64,000 nucleotides of DNA from Bacteroidota bacterium. Its GTDB lineage: Bacteria > Bacteroidota > Bacteroidia > Cytophagales > Cyclobacteriaceae. The notes under the pieces were generated by a model. It saw only the letters and a program-made list of their open reading frames with translations, was not told where the DNA came from and searched no databases. The stretch lies in NCBI GenBank assembly GCA_018267285.1, contig JAFDYU010000002.1:186001-250000 (forward strand), written 5' to 3'. The position numbers were made by a program, and so were the translations under genes. Below, piece after piece: positions 27,694-37,660 of this stretch; positions within the stretch are counted from its first letter, which is position 1, and the number at the start of each line of letters is the position of its first letter.

Positions 27694-28824
27694 TCAGCCC
27701 TTTAAATCCTTCAACACATCTGCGGTGTGCTCGCCCAGATGAGGTGGTGGAAGAAGTTCTTTTGCGGCTACCGCGAGTTCTCTTAAGTTAGCTACAAAAC
27801 TTTTTACGCCACGAATGTCTTTTCGATCGAGTAAAATTGCTTTTGCCTGTGGCATTTCAAAAACATCTTTCATGTTATGAATAAATCCGGCCGGAATTTT
27901 TTTCTTCCTCAACTGTTCGATCAATACCGATGAGCCGATGTTCATTATTTTATCGGCCAGTTTTTGATTTAGCTCTTTCCGGTGCGCCACCCGTTGCTGA
28001 TTGGTTTTAAATTGATCGCTTACTTCTTCCGGTCTAAAGCCCACTATTTTCAGCAACTCTTCAAACTGTTTGTCGCTGCCCACGGCCAACAAAACTCGTT
28101 TACTGTCTTTTGTGATAAACGAATCTCCATACGGAGCAATATTGGGATGTGCCGAGCCTTGCCGCGTTGGCATTTTTTTCCCCACCAGCCAGTTTGCCGC
28201 CTGGTTGGCCAACGAAGCTACTGCGGTTTGCACCAGCGACACCTCTACAAAACTTCCTTCGCCCGAGTTCATGCGTTTGATCAACGCAAGCAGCAATCCT
28301 TCCTTTAGCTGATGTGCGGCCAAAATATCGATCAGCGCCACAGGCATTTTTGTGGGATGGCCATCTTTCTCGCCATTCAAATCCATGAACCCCGCCTCGG
28401 CCTGAATCACGGCATCGTAGCCCACGCGGTCATCATCGTCACCATAGCCTGTAATCTGTCCGTAAATAAGTTGGCTGTTAGCCGCTTTAAGTTGCTCGTA
28501 GGCCACACCCAATTTTTCTGCATCGCCCGGTTTGTAGCTTGCAATTACAACATCGCACTTGGCTGCCAATTTTTTTGCAATTTCCAAATCGTGAGGATGT
28601 GTTAAATCCAGCGTCACAGATTTCTTACCCCAATTGCACGAGCAGAAATAGGCCGAGCGGTCATCGGTAGGCTCATCCATAGTTTTCCAACTGCGCGTTA
28701 CGTCTCCCCCATTTTTCGGGTTCTCAATTTTTATCACCTCGGCACCCAGTTCGGCAAAGAACTGACCAACACTCGGGCCTGCAAGCACCGATGCCAGTTC
28801 AAGCACTTTCAAATGGTTTAACAT
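27694..28824 (-). CDS. CaiB/BaiF-type class III CoA-transferase
   Basis: This 376-residue enzyme moves CoA between carboxylic acids. Family signatures are LASVLAGPSVGQFFAELGAEVIKIE at the N-terminus, GYDAVIQAEAGFM, and the catalytic Asp in PVALIDILAAHQL (D166). Length is typical. The acyl substrate cannot be told from the sequence, and no pathway partner is adjacent. Confidence 0.9.
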   Translation of the reverse strand: MLNHLKVLELASVLAGPSVGQFFAELGAEVIKIENPKNGGDVTRSWKTMDEPTDDRSAYFCSCNWGKKSVTLDLTHPHDLEIAKKLAAKCDVVIASYKPGDAEKLGVAYEQLKAANSQLIYGQITGYGDDDDRVGYDAVIQAEAGFMDLNGEKDGHPTKMPVALIDILAAHQLKEGLLLALIKRMNSGEGSFVEVSLVQTAVASLANQAANWLVGKKMPTRQGSAHPNIAPYGDSFITKDSKRVLLAVGSDKQFEELLKIVGFRPEEVSDQFKTNQQRVAHRKELNQKLADKIMNIGSSVLIEQLRKKKIPAGFIHNMKDVFEMPQAKAILLDRKDIRGVKSFVANLRELAVAAKELLPPPHLGEHTADVLKDLKG

Positions 28825-28968
28825 AACAGAAAGATAATTGTTATTCGGGTTATCGGCTCAAAAAACTTAACGATAACGCCATTAATCCATCAATCAAATA
28901 GTTTGTTAACGATTAGTAAATTAAAGATCATTTGTAGCATTTTTGCGTTTTCATTTGAAATTTTAGTT

Positions 28969-30189
28969 ATGCAAAAATTCCAAGTTTTATCATTCATACT
29001 GTTGGGTCTCCTCTTTTCTTGTACGCAAAAGACAGAATTAAAGACGGGCAAATGGCGCGGGGTAATTGATTGCCAGGGACATGATTTGCCTTTTACTTTC
29101 GATGTGGCACGACACAACGATAGCTTGTTGGTTTATATCCATAACGGCACGGAGAAAATTTTGCTTGACGAAGTTTCCGTTTTTGGTGATTCGGTGAGTA
29201 TGGTATTGCACGTTTTTGATGCCGAGCTTCGCGCCAAAATTGAAGGAGATAAATTGACCGGAACGTTTGTAAAAAATTATGCTCCGCAAGCAAATCAACC
29301 TTTCACCGCAACGTTTGGTGACGATTATCGCTTTGCAAAAAATTCATCAAACCCGTCCACCAACTTCGCAGGTAAATATCAAATTGAATTTAAAAATGCC
29401 CGAGGCAGAGTTATGCCTTCCGTGGGTATGTTTGAGCAACAGGGGAATCACCTTACGGGCAGTTTCCTTACACCTACCGGAGATTATCGTTTTCTGGAAG
29501 GCAACGTGGTAGATGGAAAATTGATGCTGAGCACATTTGATGGAAATCATGCGTATATTTTTATTGCTTCCCAATCGGGCGATTCGCTAACGGGCGATTT
29601 TTTTGCCGGCAAGCTTACGCACGAAACGTTTAAAGGAGTTAAAAATGAAAACGCAACGATGCCCGATGCCGAATCGCTCACGTACCTGAAAGAAGGTTAC
29701 GATAAAATCGACTTCCGTTTTCCGGATTTAAATAAAAAAATGATCAGCCCATCGGACGAGAAATTCAAAAATAAAGTTTTGATTCTCCAGATTTTTGGAA
29801 CCTGGTGCCCGAACTGCCTGGATGAAACCCGGTTTTTAGTGCCCTGGTACAACGCCAATCACGAACGCGGTGTGGAAATTCTGGGATTGGCGTACGAACG
29901 CAAAGATGACTTTAACTATGCCAGCCAGCACGTTAAGAAAGTTAAAGAAAAATTGAAGGTTCCTTACGACTTCGTTATCGCAGGTGTAGATAACGCAGAA
30001 AAAGCATCGCAAACCTTGCCTATGCTCAACCGGCTGATGGGCTGGCCCACCACCATCATCATTGGCAAAGACGGAAAAGTAAAATACATCCATACCGGTT
30101 TTGAAGGCCCGGGCACTGGAATTTATTACGAGCAGTTCAAAGAGAGGTTCAATCAAATTGTAAACACCTGCCTTGCCGGTACGTTGTGA
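28969..30189 (+). CDS. TlpA-like thioredoxin-fold lipoprotein
   Basis: The protein has 406 residues from the ATG at 28969, chosen because it gives a lipoprotein signal (ILLGLLFSCTQ). The upstream in-frame ATG at 28903 gives none. Residues about 25-260 are beta-rich and of unknown function. A TlpA/thioredoxin domain follows with redox motif WCPNC (C280, C283) and the cis-Pro region GWPTTIIIGKDG. It should act as a membrane-anchored thiol-disulfide reductase in the periplasm. Confidence 0.88.
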   Translation: MQKFQVLSFILLGLLFSCTQKTELKTGKWRGVIDCQGHDLPFTFDVARHNDSLLVYIHNGTEKILLDEVSVFGDSVSMVLHVFDAELRAKIEGDKLTGTFVKNYAPQANQPFTATFGDDYRFAKNSSNPSTNFAGKYQIEFKNARGRVMPSVGMFEQQGNHLTGSFLTPTGDYRFLEGNVVDGKLMLSTFDGNHAYIFIASQSGDSLTGDFFAGKLTHETFKGVKNENATMPDAESLTYLKEGYDKIDFRFPDLNKKMISPSDEKFKNKVLILQIFGTWCPNCLDETRFLVPWYNANHERGVEILGLAYERKDDFNYASQHVKKVKEKLKVPYDFVIAGVDNAEKASQTLPMLNRLMGWPTTIIIGKDGKVKYIHTGFEGPGTGIYYEQFKERFNQIVNTCLAGTL

Positions 30190-30288
30190 GGCCGGAACTT
30201 TTACTTTAGAATTTAGCTTTTGTAAAGCATCCAATCGTTTAATAGTAATTGTATTTTTATACTGTGATCGTTGTGAACGATTAAGAAA

Positions 30289-31464
30289 ATGAAAAGAGTT
30301 GTTGTAGGGCTTTCGGGAGGGGTTGATTCCAGCGTAGCCGCCTATCTGTTAAAAGAACAAGGCTACGAAGTGATCGGCATGTTTATGAAAAACTGGCACG
30401 ATGATTCCGTAACCCTCAGCAACGAATGTCCCTGGCTTGACGACAGCAATGATGCCATGATTGTGGCACAACACCTCGGCATTCCGTTTCAGGCTATCGA
30501 TCTCAGTAAAGAATACAAGGAGCGGATTGTGGATTACATGTTTGCCGAATACCGAGCAGGCCGCACACCCAACCCGGATATTCTTTGCAACCGCGAAATT
30601 AAATTTGATATTTTTTTAAATGCCGCACTGAAACTCGGGGCCGATTACGTGGCAACCGGGCATTATGCCCGAAAAGGAGAAATTGATATTGACGGAAAAA
30701 AAATTTATCGGTTGCTTGCCGGCAAGGATATAAATAAAGACCAAAGTTATTTTCTTTGCCAACTTACACAGGCGCAACTTTCCAAAGCTTTATTCCCCGT
30801 GGGCGAACTTGTAAAACCGGAAGTTAGGGCGATTGCAAAGAAAGCAGGCCTTGCCACGGCAGAAAAAAAAGACTCGCAGGGTCTGTGTTTCATCGGCAAA
30901 GTTCATCTTCCCGATTTTTTACAACAACGACTTGAGCCTAAGAAAGGCAACGTGATTGAGGTGTCTTCTGCCGCATCCATTTTTAAAAACGGAAACCTTA
31001 CAAATGAACTTGTTGCCGAGAGTGCGCCTTATCCGTATGTGCCAGAAATGGGTACCGTAGTGGGTGAGCACAACGGTGCGCATTTTTATACCATTGGCCA
31101 ACGCAGAGGGTTAAATTTGGGCGGGTTTGAAAAACCATTATTTGTGATCGGCACAGACACCGGAAAAAATATAATTTACACCGGCATGGGCGAAGAGCAC
31201 CCGGGGCTGTACCGCAAGGGGCTGTTTATTCAAAACCCGGACGAACACTGGTTGCGCGAAGATTTAAAATTGAAAAACGGTGAATCGAAAAAATTCAATG
31301 CCCGTATCCGCTATCGGCAACCGTTAGAAGCTTGTACCTTGCACAAAAAAGAAAATGGGCTTTATATTATTTTCGATCGCCCCCAGCGTGGCGTTACACC
31401 CGGCCAATTTTGTGCCTGGTACGAAAACTCGGAATTAATTGGGTCGGGGGTTATTTTAGAATAA
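30289..31464 (+). CDS. mnmA: tRNA-specific 2-thiouridylase
   Basis: This 391-residue enzyme thiolates U34 of tRNA-Lys, Glu and Gln. It shows the PP-loop GLSGGVDSS (7-15), catalytic Cys C100 in [12 protein letters not shown] and C200 in SQGLCFIGK, the tRNA-binding DQSYFL, and the C-terminal barrel with [10 protein letters not shown] and [12 protein letters not shown]. Length is normal and all key residues are present. Confidence 0.97.
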   Translation: MKRVVVGLSGGVDSSVAAYLLKEQGYEVIGMFMKNWHDDSVTLSNECPWLDDSNDAMIVAQHLGIPFQAIDLSKEYKERIVDYMFAEYRAGRTPNPDILCNREIKFDIFLNAALKLGADYVATGHYARKGEIDIDGKKIYRLLAGKDINKDQSYFLCQLTQAQLSKALFPVGELVKPEVRAIAKKAGLATAEKKDSQGLCFIGKVHLPDFLQQRLEPKKGNVIEVSSAASIFKNGNLTNELVAESAPYPYVPEMGTVVGEHNGAHFYTIGQRRGLNLGGFEKPLFVIGTDTGKNIIYTGMGEEHPGLYRKGLFIQNPDEHWLREDLKLKNGESKKFNARIRYRQPLEACTLHKKENGLYIIFDRPQRGVTPGQFCAWYENSELIGSGVILE

Positions 31465-31477
31465 ACCTCCCGACAAA

Positions 31478-31485
31478 TATCTTTG
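31478..31485 (+). promoter_or_regulatory. Putative -7 box (TATCTTTG) of the DUF5686 gene
   Basis: The octamer matches TAnnTTTG and lies 11 nt before the ATG at 31497, which supports that start and a very short leader. No clear -33 TTTG is found at the right distance, since that region is the end of mnmA. Confidence 0.35.
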
Positions 31486-31496
31486 CACAATCTGTA

Positions 31497-34013
31497 ATGA
31501 TGCCCGCTCAATCCGTATATCAAATTGCCAAACGATTATCGTGTGCGTTTTTTATGATCCCCTCGGTGTTGGCTGCCCAAGAGGTAGAAGTGCAGGGCAA
31601 AGTTACCAGCTCTTCTACGGGCGATCCGATTCCCTATGCCTCGGTTGTTTTTAAGGGCACTACCGAGGGCGTTTCAACCGACTTTGACGGCAACTACAAA
31701 CTGCACACCAAACTAAAGGTAGATTCTATCACCGTTACTTCCATAGGCTATAAAATCAGAACGAAGCCTGTGAGCACAGGCAAACAAGTTATCGATTTTC
31801 AGCTCGAAGAAAATACAACTACACTTTCCGAATTTGTGTTTGTTGCCGGAGACAATCCGGCCTTTGAAATTCTTCGCAACGTAATCAAAAACAAAAACCA
31901 TAACGATAAGCGAAAGCTTTCGGCCTACGAATACGACAGCTACACCAAAACAGAAATAGACATCAATCAGATCTCCGAAAAACTTCGAAAGCGGAAAGCC
32001 ATGCGAAAGATTGCTCAAGTGCTCGATAGTATTGATCGGGTGGTGGGCGAAGACGGGAAACCCATTTTGCCTCTTTCAATTTCTGAAAGCGTTTCTAAAT
32101 ATTATTATCGAAGCTCTCCTGCTCTAAAGACCGAACATATTTTAAAAACTAAAATAAGCGGAGTAGGGCTCAACGATGGTTCCACCGTATCGCAAATCAT
32201 TGGTTCGTCTTTTCAAGAATACAACTTCTACCAAAACTGGCTTGAAATACTCAGCAAGAATTTTGTTTCTCCGTTAGCCGATGGTTGGCGCCTGTACTAT
32301 AATTATGATCTTGTGGACAGCGTGTATCTCGGGAACGATTTCTGCTATCAGTTGGAGTTTCATCCGAAAAGCCAGGCCGACCTAACCTTCACCGGATCCA
32401 TGTGGATCAGAAAGGATGATTTTGCCCTGAAACGAATTGATGTTTCCGTTGGGAAACGAGCCAACATTAATTTTATAGATCGGATACAACTTCAGCAGGA
32501 ATTAGCACCCACCGCCAGCGGTGCCTGGCTGCCGGTAAAAACCCGGGTGCTGATCAACATTGCAGAGCTTACTAAAAATTCTGCGGGCTTGCTGGCCAAA
32601 TTCTATTCCAGCAATAAAAATTTTGTGGTAAACCAACCTCATAAAAAAGAATTTTACGAAAAGCGCATACGCGTAGCCGAAGATGCGCAGTCCGTGGCCG
32701 ATAACTCGTACTGGGATACGCTAAGGCACGAGCCTCTTAAGCAGGCAGAAAAAAATGTTTATCAGATGATCGACACCCTAAAACACATTCCGGTGGTAAG
32801 AACGTACACCGAAGTTTTTAAGCTGGTGGTGCAAGGGCATTACGATCTGGGGAAAATAGAAATTGGCCCATACCTCAACGCCATTTCGTCCAACACCGTA
32901 GAGGGAATCAGGCTTCAAACCGGCTTCCGAACCAATTCGCACTTAAGCAAAAAAATGACGTACAGTGGTTTGATAGGCTACGGCTTTCAGGATCATCGGT
33001 TGAAATATTCGTTTTCGGTTAAACGAATTTTAAATCGTGAGCATTGGACAACGGTGAATTTCCGATTACGAAACGATATTGTAAGGTTGGGCATTGATGA
33101 AGAAGCCGTTAGTTCAAACCCGGTATTCTTTGCCGCATCCAGGTGGGGCAAATTTCACCGCGCTTACTATTACAATGAGTTTTTTGTTTCTGGTCAACGC
33201 GAATTTTTAAAAGGGCTCAGGGGCAGGCTTGCCTTTCGCAACTGGACGTTCAACCCTACTTACCCGTTTGGGTTTAATCAACAGCCGGGCGATTCTACCT
33301 CGGCCGTGCTCGATCGGTTTATCAGCTCCGAGGCATTTTTTGAAGTACGTTACGCCCGCGATGAAACTTTTATTCAAAATGGAAATGAGCGCATAAGCCT
33401 GGGGTTGGAAAAGTGGCCCGCGTTAACGTTGCGCTATACGCATGGTATAAAAAATGTTTTTGGCAGCAATTTCAATTACGACAAAGTATTATTCAACATC
33501 GATCAAAAAATTAGAATGGGCCTGTGGGGCAACGGCTACATGACCCTCACAGGCGAATACATCTATAACCAACTCCCTTATCCTCTCCTCACCGTTCACC
33601 TCGGGAATCAGGCTTCCACTTTTTCTCCCTATACCTTTAACTTGATGAACTATGGAGAGTTTGCAAGCGATGAATCCGTTTCCATGCATTACCGTCATTA
33701 TTTTGAAGGCCTACTCCTCAATCGAATACCGCTGATGAATCGGCTAAAATGGCGTTTAGTGGGTACGGCCAATGTAATCTACGGCAGCCTACGAAAACCC
33801 AATCAAGCAATTATATCTGATTTTACTCCGGCAGGCGATCCTTCCATAAAAACAAATTTTTTTACCGCCAACCATCCTTATGTAGAATTGGGCTATGGCG
33901 TAGAAAATATTTTTAAATTTTTTCGTGTTGATTTTGTTCACCGTATGACTTACCTCGACAGTCCGAACGTAAGACGGTTTGGTGTGCTTTTTACAGCACA
34001 GTTTAGATTGTGA
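31497..34013 (+). CDS. DUF5686 outer-membrane protein with carboxypeptidase-regulatory domain
   Basis: The protein has about 839 residues from the ATG at 31497 (or 31500). The frame is open to 31332 but those codons overlap mnmA. A signal peptide (to about SVLAAQ) is followed by a carboxypeptidase-regulatory-like domain (VQGKVTSSSTGDPIPYASVVF), a DUF5686 region (AFEILRNVIKNKN..., SMWIRKDDFALKRIDV) and a C-terminal beta-barrel-like part ending in the aromatic/charged pattern of outer-membrane proteins (FGVLFTAQFRL). Function is unknown. Its last 11 nt overlap the convergent HhH gene. Confidence 0.85.
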   Translation: MMPAQSVYQIAKRLSCAFFMIPSVLAAQEVEVQGKVTSSSTGDPIPYASVVFKGTTEGVSTDFDGNYKLHTKLKVDSITVTSIGYKIRTKPVSTGKQVIDFQLEENTTTLSEFVFVAGDNPAFEILRNVIKNKNHNDKRKLSAYEYDSYTKTEIDINQISEKLRKRKAMRKIAQVLDSIDRVVGEDGKPILPLSISESVSKYYYRSSPALKTEHILKTKISGVGLNDGSTVSQIIGSSFQEYNFYQNWLEILSKNFVSPLADGWRLYYNYDLVDSVYLGNDFCYQLEFHPKSQADLTFTGSMWIRKDDFALKRIDVSVGKRANINFIDRIQLQQELAPTASGAWLPVKTRVLINIAELTKNSAGLLAKFYSSNKNFVVNQPHKKEFYEKRIRVAEDAQSVADNSYWDTLRHEPLKQAEKNVYQMIDTLKHIPVVRTYTEVFKLVVQGHYDLGKIEIGPYLNAISSNTVEGIRLQTGFRTNSHLSKKMTYSGLIGYGFQDHRLKYSFSVKRILNREHWTTVNFRLRNDIVRLGIDEEAVSSNPVFFAASRWGKFHRAYYYNEFFVSGQREFLKGLRGRLAFRNWTFNPTYPFGFNQQPGDSTSAVLDRFISSEAFFEVRYARDETFIQNGNERISLGLEKWPALTLRYTHGIKNVFGSNFNYDKVLFNIDQKIRMGLWGNGYMTLTGEYIYNQLPYPLLTVHLGNQASTFSPYTFNLMNYGEFASDESVSMHYRHYFEGLLLNRIPLMNRLKWRLVGTANVIYGSLRKPNQAIISDFTPAGDPSIKTNFFTANHPYVELGYGVENIFKFFRVDFVHRMTYLDSPNVRRFGVLFTAQFRL

Positions 34014-34893
34014 GGTAAGGTTTCATTTTGGCCAACTGCTCAGGCTTGATAATTTTAATCTTAATAATATCCTCTACGGATTCAAATTTTCCGTGCTGCA
34101 ATCGGTAGGCCACTATTAAGTTGGCAACTTTGTATTTAATGTACGGGTGATCGCCCAGCTCTTTGGCCGTGGCGGTGTTGATGTTAATCTGCCTGGGCTG
34201 AAAATCCGATTGAACAAAATAGTGTACATTCAATTCTTTGAGAACAGCAGAATCAAGTCCATAAATTTCTTTCAACTGAGAAATAGAAATAAACCCACCA
34301 AGTTTTTCTCTATGAGCTACTATCCGTGCAGAAAGCTTTGATCCGATTCCATAAACTTTTATTAATTGAGAAGTATCGGCTGTGTTCAAATCAAATTTTT
34401 CGAGTTTGTGTTCAGGTCTTTTCTCTGTTTTTTGCGTTATTTTATTTTTCGATTTGATTTCGGGAAGATTAATAAAAGGAATTAGTTGAGCGTAGTGTAC
34501 TGAATCCATGCCGTAGATTTTCATCAAATCGCGTTTAATTACAAAACGCCCTCCCTTGGCTCTGTAATTAATCACCCGTGCCGACAACGATGCGCTGAAC
34601 CCAAGCTGAACAAATTGCTCTTGGGTGGCTGTGTTCGGGTCGAACAAAAACAATTTCGTGTCATGAAGCATTTTTGAAAGTGAATCATTCGTTTGCCAAT
34701 TCAGAGTTGCCATCAAGCTATCGAGCGATTTAGATTCCTTTGCAAAATTTTGAGGCTGTCGTACAAACCAATACCGGTAGGCCGGTTCTGAAAAAATAAC
34801 AATAAACATTAATGGCAGTAAAATCAAGAACGCATTGGTTTCCTTGCGCGAGAAACCAAAAAAATTTCTAACCCACGCAGTGATTCGTTTCAC
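34003..34893 (-). CDS. Membrane-anchored helix-hairpin-helix (ComEA-like) protein
   Basis: This 296-residue protein has one N-terminal transmembrane helix (about 21-36, AFLILLPLMFIVIFSE) followed by repeated helix-hairpin-helix units: one near LFLFDPNTATQEQFVQLGF, one at FDLNTADTSQLIKVYGIGSK and one at ININTATAKELGDHPYIK. HhH motifs bind DNA without sequence specificity, as in ComEA-type uptake proteins. The start overlaps the stop of the upstream GCS2 gene by 4 nt, so it belongs to the ligase operon, an unexpected context. Confidence 0.85.
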   Translation of the reverse strand: MKRITAWVRNFFGFSRKETNAFLILLPLMFIVIFSEPAYRYWFVRQPQNFAKESKSLDSLMATLNWQTNDSLSKMLHDTKLFLFDPNTATQEQFVQLGFSASLSARVINYRAKGGRFVIKRDLMKIYGMDSVHYAQLIPFINLPEIKSKNKITQKTEKRPEHKLEKFDLNTADTSQLIKVYGIGSKLSARIVAHREKLGGFISISQLKEIYGLDSAVLKELNVHYFVQSDFQPRQININTATAKELGDHPYIKYKVANLIVAYRLQHGKFESVEDIIKIKIIKPEQLAKMKPYLTI

Positions 34894-36131
34894 AAAATGA
34901 ACATTTTATTTTGGTCGAGGCAGCCGCTTAATTTGCGATAAACGTTTTTGATGTTCTCCTCAGAATAATGGCCATCGAGCGATTGGATGATCCGGTCGGC
35001 CAACGTACCCTGCTCAAGGATAATATCAACTCCGGGTTTTTTCCATTGGCTTAAAGCGGGGTTTATAGAAATCAGTTTTTGTAAAACTTTTTTCCATACA
35101 TCGCCAACAGACGTAGGTTTAGATAGATTTAAAATCGCGAGGTAATTTTTATCATCGATCAATGCCAACTGGCCGTGCATAAGCGTTTCGTTGAAGACGG
35201 CAACCAGTGTTTCCGTTTCAATCTTCATCTGTTCATCTAAAGGTGCAAATTCTTCGTTTACTATTGCTTTGATTAAATCAATAACCAACGCTATGATCGA
35301 CAAATCGGCTGCGGGGCATTCTTGCACATCCATCACCCGGATTTCGATAGAGCCGCGATCAAAACGCGGTATGGCTCCGCGCGAATTTACCCAAACCGGA
35401 TCCAGAATATTTTTCAGGTCATAAACGGCCACATCCGACTTAATTTTGTCGTAAATCTCATGCGCATAAGCCCGCTTCGAAAATACTGCTTCGGGAATAA
35501 CCCGGCCGGTGATGGAAGGAATTTTTGCCTGGTTTGTTTTGTAATATTCCAGGCGCATATCATTCTTTCCGGAGAATTTTCCATCCAGAATGGGCGAGCT
35601 TGCGCACAAAGCAGGGAGCAGCGGCAATATCAGCCGAACGGCAGCGTGTAGTTTTGCAAATTCTTCATCGTCATAAAAAGGAAGATTCAAATGTGTGCTT
35701 TGTAGATTGCTCCATCCGTGGCCTTTGCAATTAAAAATCTTGTCGTACAAGGCATAAACCTCATTGCTATCGTGCGACCAAAGTTTAGTTTCCGACAGCG
35801 GATCCATCAACGGGTGGGCAGCGGAAGGCATGAGCATGGCATCCCATTGCTGTAAGATCGAGTTAATTTTCTTTACGTTGTCGGCAAACGCGTTTTCGAG
35901 TGCACTGAAGTTAATCTCCGGTTTGGTCGATTTTAATTCAATAACGTGAGCCACCAACTCATTACTCCACGTTACTAATCCATTTTCATAATCGCTTCCA
36001 TACGCGCCAAGTTCATGTTTGAGCAGTTCATCGGATATCGGCTTAACCGATAATGTAGTTTTGTCTACAATCATGTACTCAAGCTCAATGCCATAAGCTT
36101 GAAACAAATGAAGGCGGGAAGCGTGACTCAT
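34890..36131 (-). CDS. GCS2-type glutamate-cysteine ligase-like enzyme
   Basis: This 413-residue carboxylate-amine ligase is of the glutamate-cysteine ligase superfamily. Motifs include FQAYGIELEYMIVD at the N-terminus, the LQSTHLNLPF strand and GSIEIRVMDVQECP (metal/ATP-site Glu and Arg). It forms amide bonds with ATP; the partner amine is not evident. Its start overlaps the RimK-type gene by 4 nt (ATGA) and its end overlaps the HhH gene, so all three are translationally coupled. The neighbourhood suggests a peptide-like product or protein modification rather than glutathione synthesis. Confidence 0.85.
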   Translation of the reverse strand: MSHASRLHLFQAYGIELEYMIVDKTTLSVKPISDELLKHELGAYGSDYENGLVTWSNELVAHVIELKSTKPEINFSALENAFADNVKKINSILQQWDAMLMPSAAHPLMDPLSETKLWSHDSNEVYALYDKIFNCKGHGWSNLQSTHLNLPFYDDEEFAKLHAAVRLILPLLPALCASSPILDGKFSGKNDMRLEYYKTNQAKIPSITGRVIPEAVFSKRAYAHEIYDKIKSDVAVYDLKNILDPVWVNSRGAIPRFDRGSIEIRVMDVQECPAADLSIIALVIDLIKAIVNEEFAPLDEQMKIETETLVAVFNETLMHGQLALIDDKNYLAILNLSKPTSVGDVWKKVLQKLISINPALSQWKKPGVDIILEQGTLADRIIQSLDGHYSEENIKNVYRKLSGCLDQNKMFIL

Positions 36132-37576
36132 TTTGATGTTTTTATTTTATCAAGAAATACGCTCATAATAATCTCGTACAGTTTGTCTTTGAGGATTTTG
36201 TCTTCAATGCCTGCATCGATGTTGGGGTTGTCGTTAATCTCGATGACATAAAATTTTCCATCGATTTCTTTCATATCAACTCCGTAAAGCCCGGTGCCGA
36301 TTAGTGCGGTTGCTTTTAAAGCGGTCTTCAATAAACCTGCCGGTGCCTGATCTACCGCAATACACTCTACTTCGCCTTCGCGCGATTTCTGTTTGTTGGC
36401 ACTCCAATTTAAAATCTGCCAGTGTTTGGCCGCCATAAAATATTTGCATACAAAAATCACCTGACTGTCAATCACCCCTACGCGCCAATCAAAAGAGGTG
36501 GGCAAGAATTCCTGAGCCACCAGCAAGTCCGATTTTTCAAACATCGTTTCGCGCATCTTCTTAAATTCTTCTTTCGAATTGATTTTATGTACTCCCTTAG
36601 AAAATGCGCCATCGGGTTGTTTAAGTATAAACGGAAAGGCCATACGCTGCGAAAGGGTGTCGCAATTCTCTTCCGAAATTACAACCGATTTTGGGGTAAG
36701 TATCTTGTGCGAGTTGAGCAACTCGAACAAATACACTTTGTTGGTGCATTTCAAAATAGAGTCGGAGTCATCAATCACGGCCAAACCCAACGACTGTGCT
36801 TTTTTGGCAAACCGAAAGGTATGGTGGTTTACGTTGGTGGTTTCGCGTATAAACAGCGCATCGTACTGAATCAACTTATCAATATCATTTTTAGTGATAA
36901 ACTCGGTGTTAAATCCAGATTCTACAGCGGCTCTATAAAAACGTTTCAGTGCTTTTTCGTCCGAGGGTGGGTTGGCGTCTTCAGCGTTGGTGAGAATAGC
37001 CAGATCGTATTTTTTTTTGTCGGGTCGGAAATCGCGTTTGCGCAGCAAATATTTTTCGAGCGAAGAAATCAGTAGCGGTTTGTCAGCCTCCGGAACTTCG
37101 TTCAGGTTAACGGGCCGGATACTCTGCAACACCCATTTGTTCTTTTTAGAAAACACAGCTCGCAGCGAAGGCGCCTGCACCATCTGAAAAAGTTGTTGCG
37201 CCAGTTTATTCAGGTTTTCCGATTGGGTAATCCCAAAATAAATATAGAATTCCACCCGATCGTACGGTTCGCTCTTAAACGTATTCTGAATCAGTGTATC
37301 AAAGTCGAGCGAGTCTTCGCGAAGGATGGACGGAAACCGGAAATCCTGGATTGTAGAAACCTCGGGCAGCACTTTGTGGCCACGGGCTTCGGCCAACATC
37401 GAAACGTAGTACCCTTCGCTTTGGTATTGATATGATTTGCACAGGTTTAGCAGCTTCACGTTTTTCATCTCTTGATACTGCTCGCCCGAAATATATTCGT
37501 CTGCCGAAATGATCTCCACATCTACCAGCCTGAAGTTCCAGGTTTTGGGTTTTTCTACAACGATGAGCTTGGGCAT
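36128..37576 (-). CDS. RimK-type ATP-grasp ligase with RLAN-like N-terminal domain
   Basis: In this 482-residue protein the first about 200 residues resemble the RimK-like ATP-grasp N-terminal (RLAN) domain (CKSYQYQSEGYYVSMLAEARGH). Residues about 200-482 are a RimK-family ATP-grasp: ATP-binding Lys in FPFILKQPDGAFSKG, then LVAQEFLPTSFDWRVGVI and the Mg-binding VIEINDNPNID. It ligates an amino acid or amine to a carboxylate, as RimK adds Glu to a protein C-terminus. It is coupled to the GCS2 gene by overlap and follows a C39-like peptidase. Confidence 0.88.
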   Translation of the reverse strand: MPKLIVVEKPKTWNFRLVDVEIISADEYISGEQYQEMKNVKLLNLCKSYQYQSEGYYVSMLAEARGHKVLPEVSTIQDFRFPSILREDSLDFDTLIQNTFKSEPYDRVEFYIYFGITQSENLNKLAQQLFQMVQAPSLRAVFSKKNKWVLQSIRPVNLNEVPEADKPLLISSLEKYLLRKRDFRPDKKKYDLAILTNAEDANPPSDEKALKRFYRAAVESGFNTEFITKNDIDKLIQYDALFIRETTNVNHHTFRFAKKAQSLGLAVIDDSDSILKCTNKVYLFELLNSHKILTPKSVVISEENCDTLSQRMAFPFILKQPDGAFSKGVHKINSKEEFKKMRETMFEKSDLLVAQEFLPTSFDWRVGVIDSQVIFVCKYFMAAKHWQILNWSANKQKSREGEVECIAVDQAPAGLLKTALKATALIGTGLYGVDMKEIDGKFYVIEINDNPNIDAGIEDKILKDKLYEIIMSVFLDKIKTSK

Positions 37577-37660
37577 GGCTAATTAGTCAATCCACCGATG
37601 TGAAGGTGAAGCCATTTTTGAACGGTTCTTTTCCATTTGATTGGGTTTCAAATCTTCAAA

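Noticed and set aside
36422-37075. Antisense frame (217 codons) across the RimK-type ligase
   Set aside because: It mirrors the ATP-grasp gene and its translation looks like random aromatic/Val-rich sequence with no motifs.
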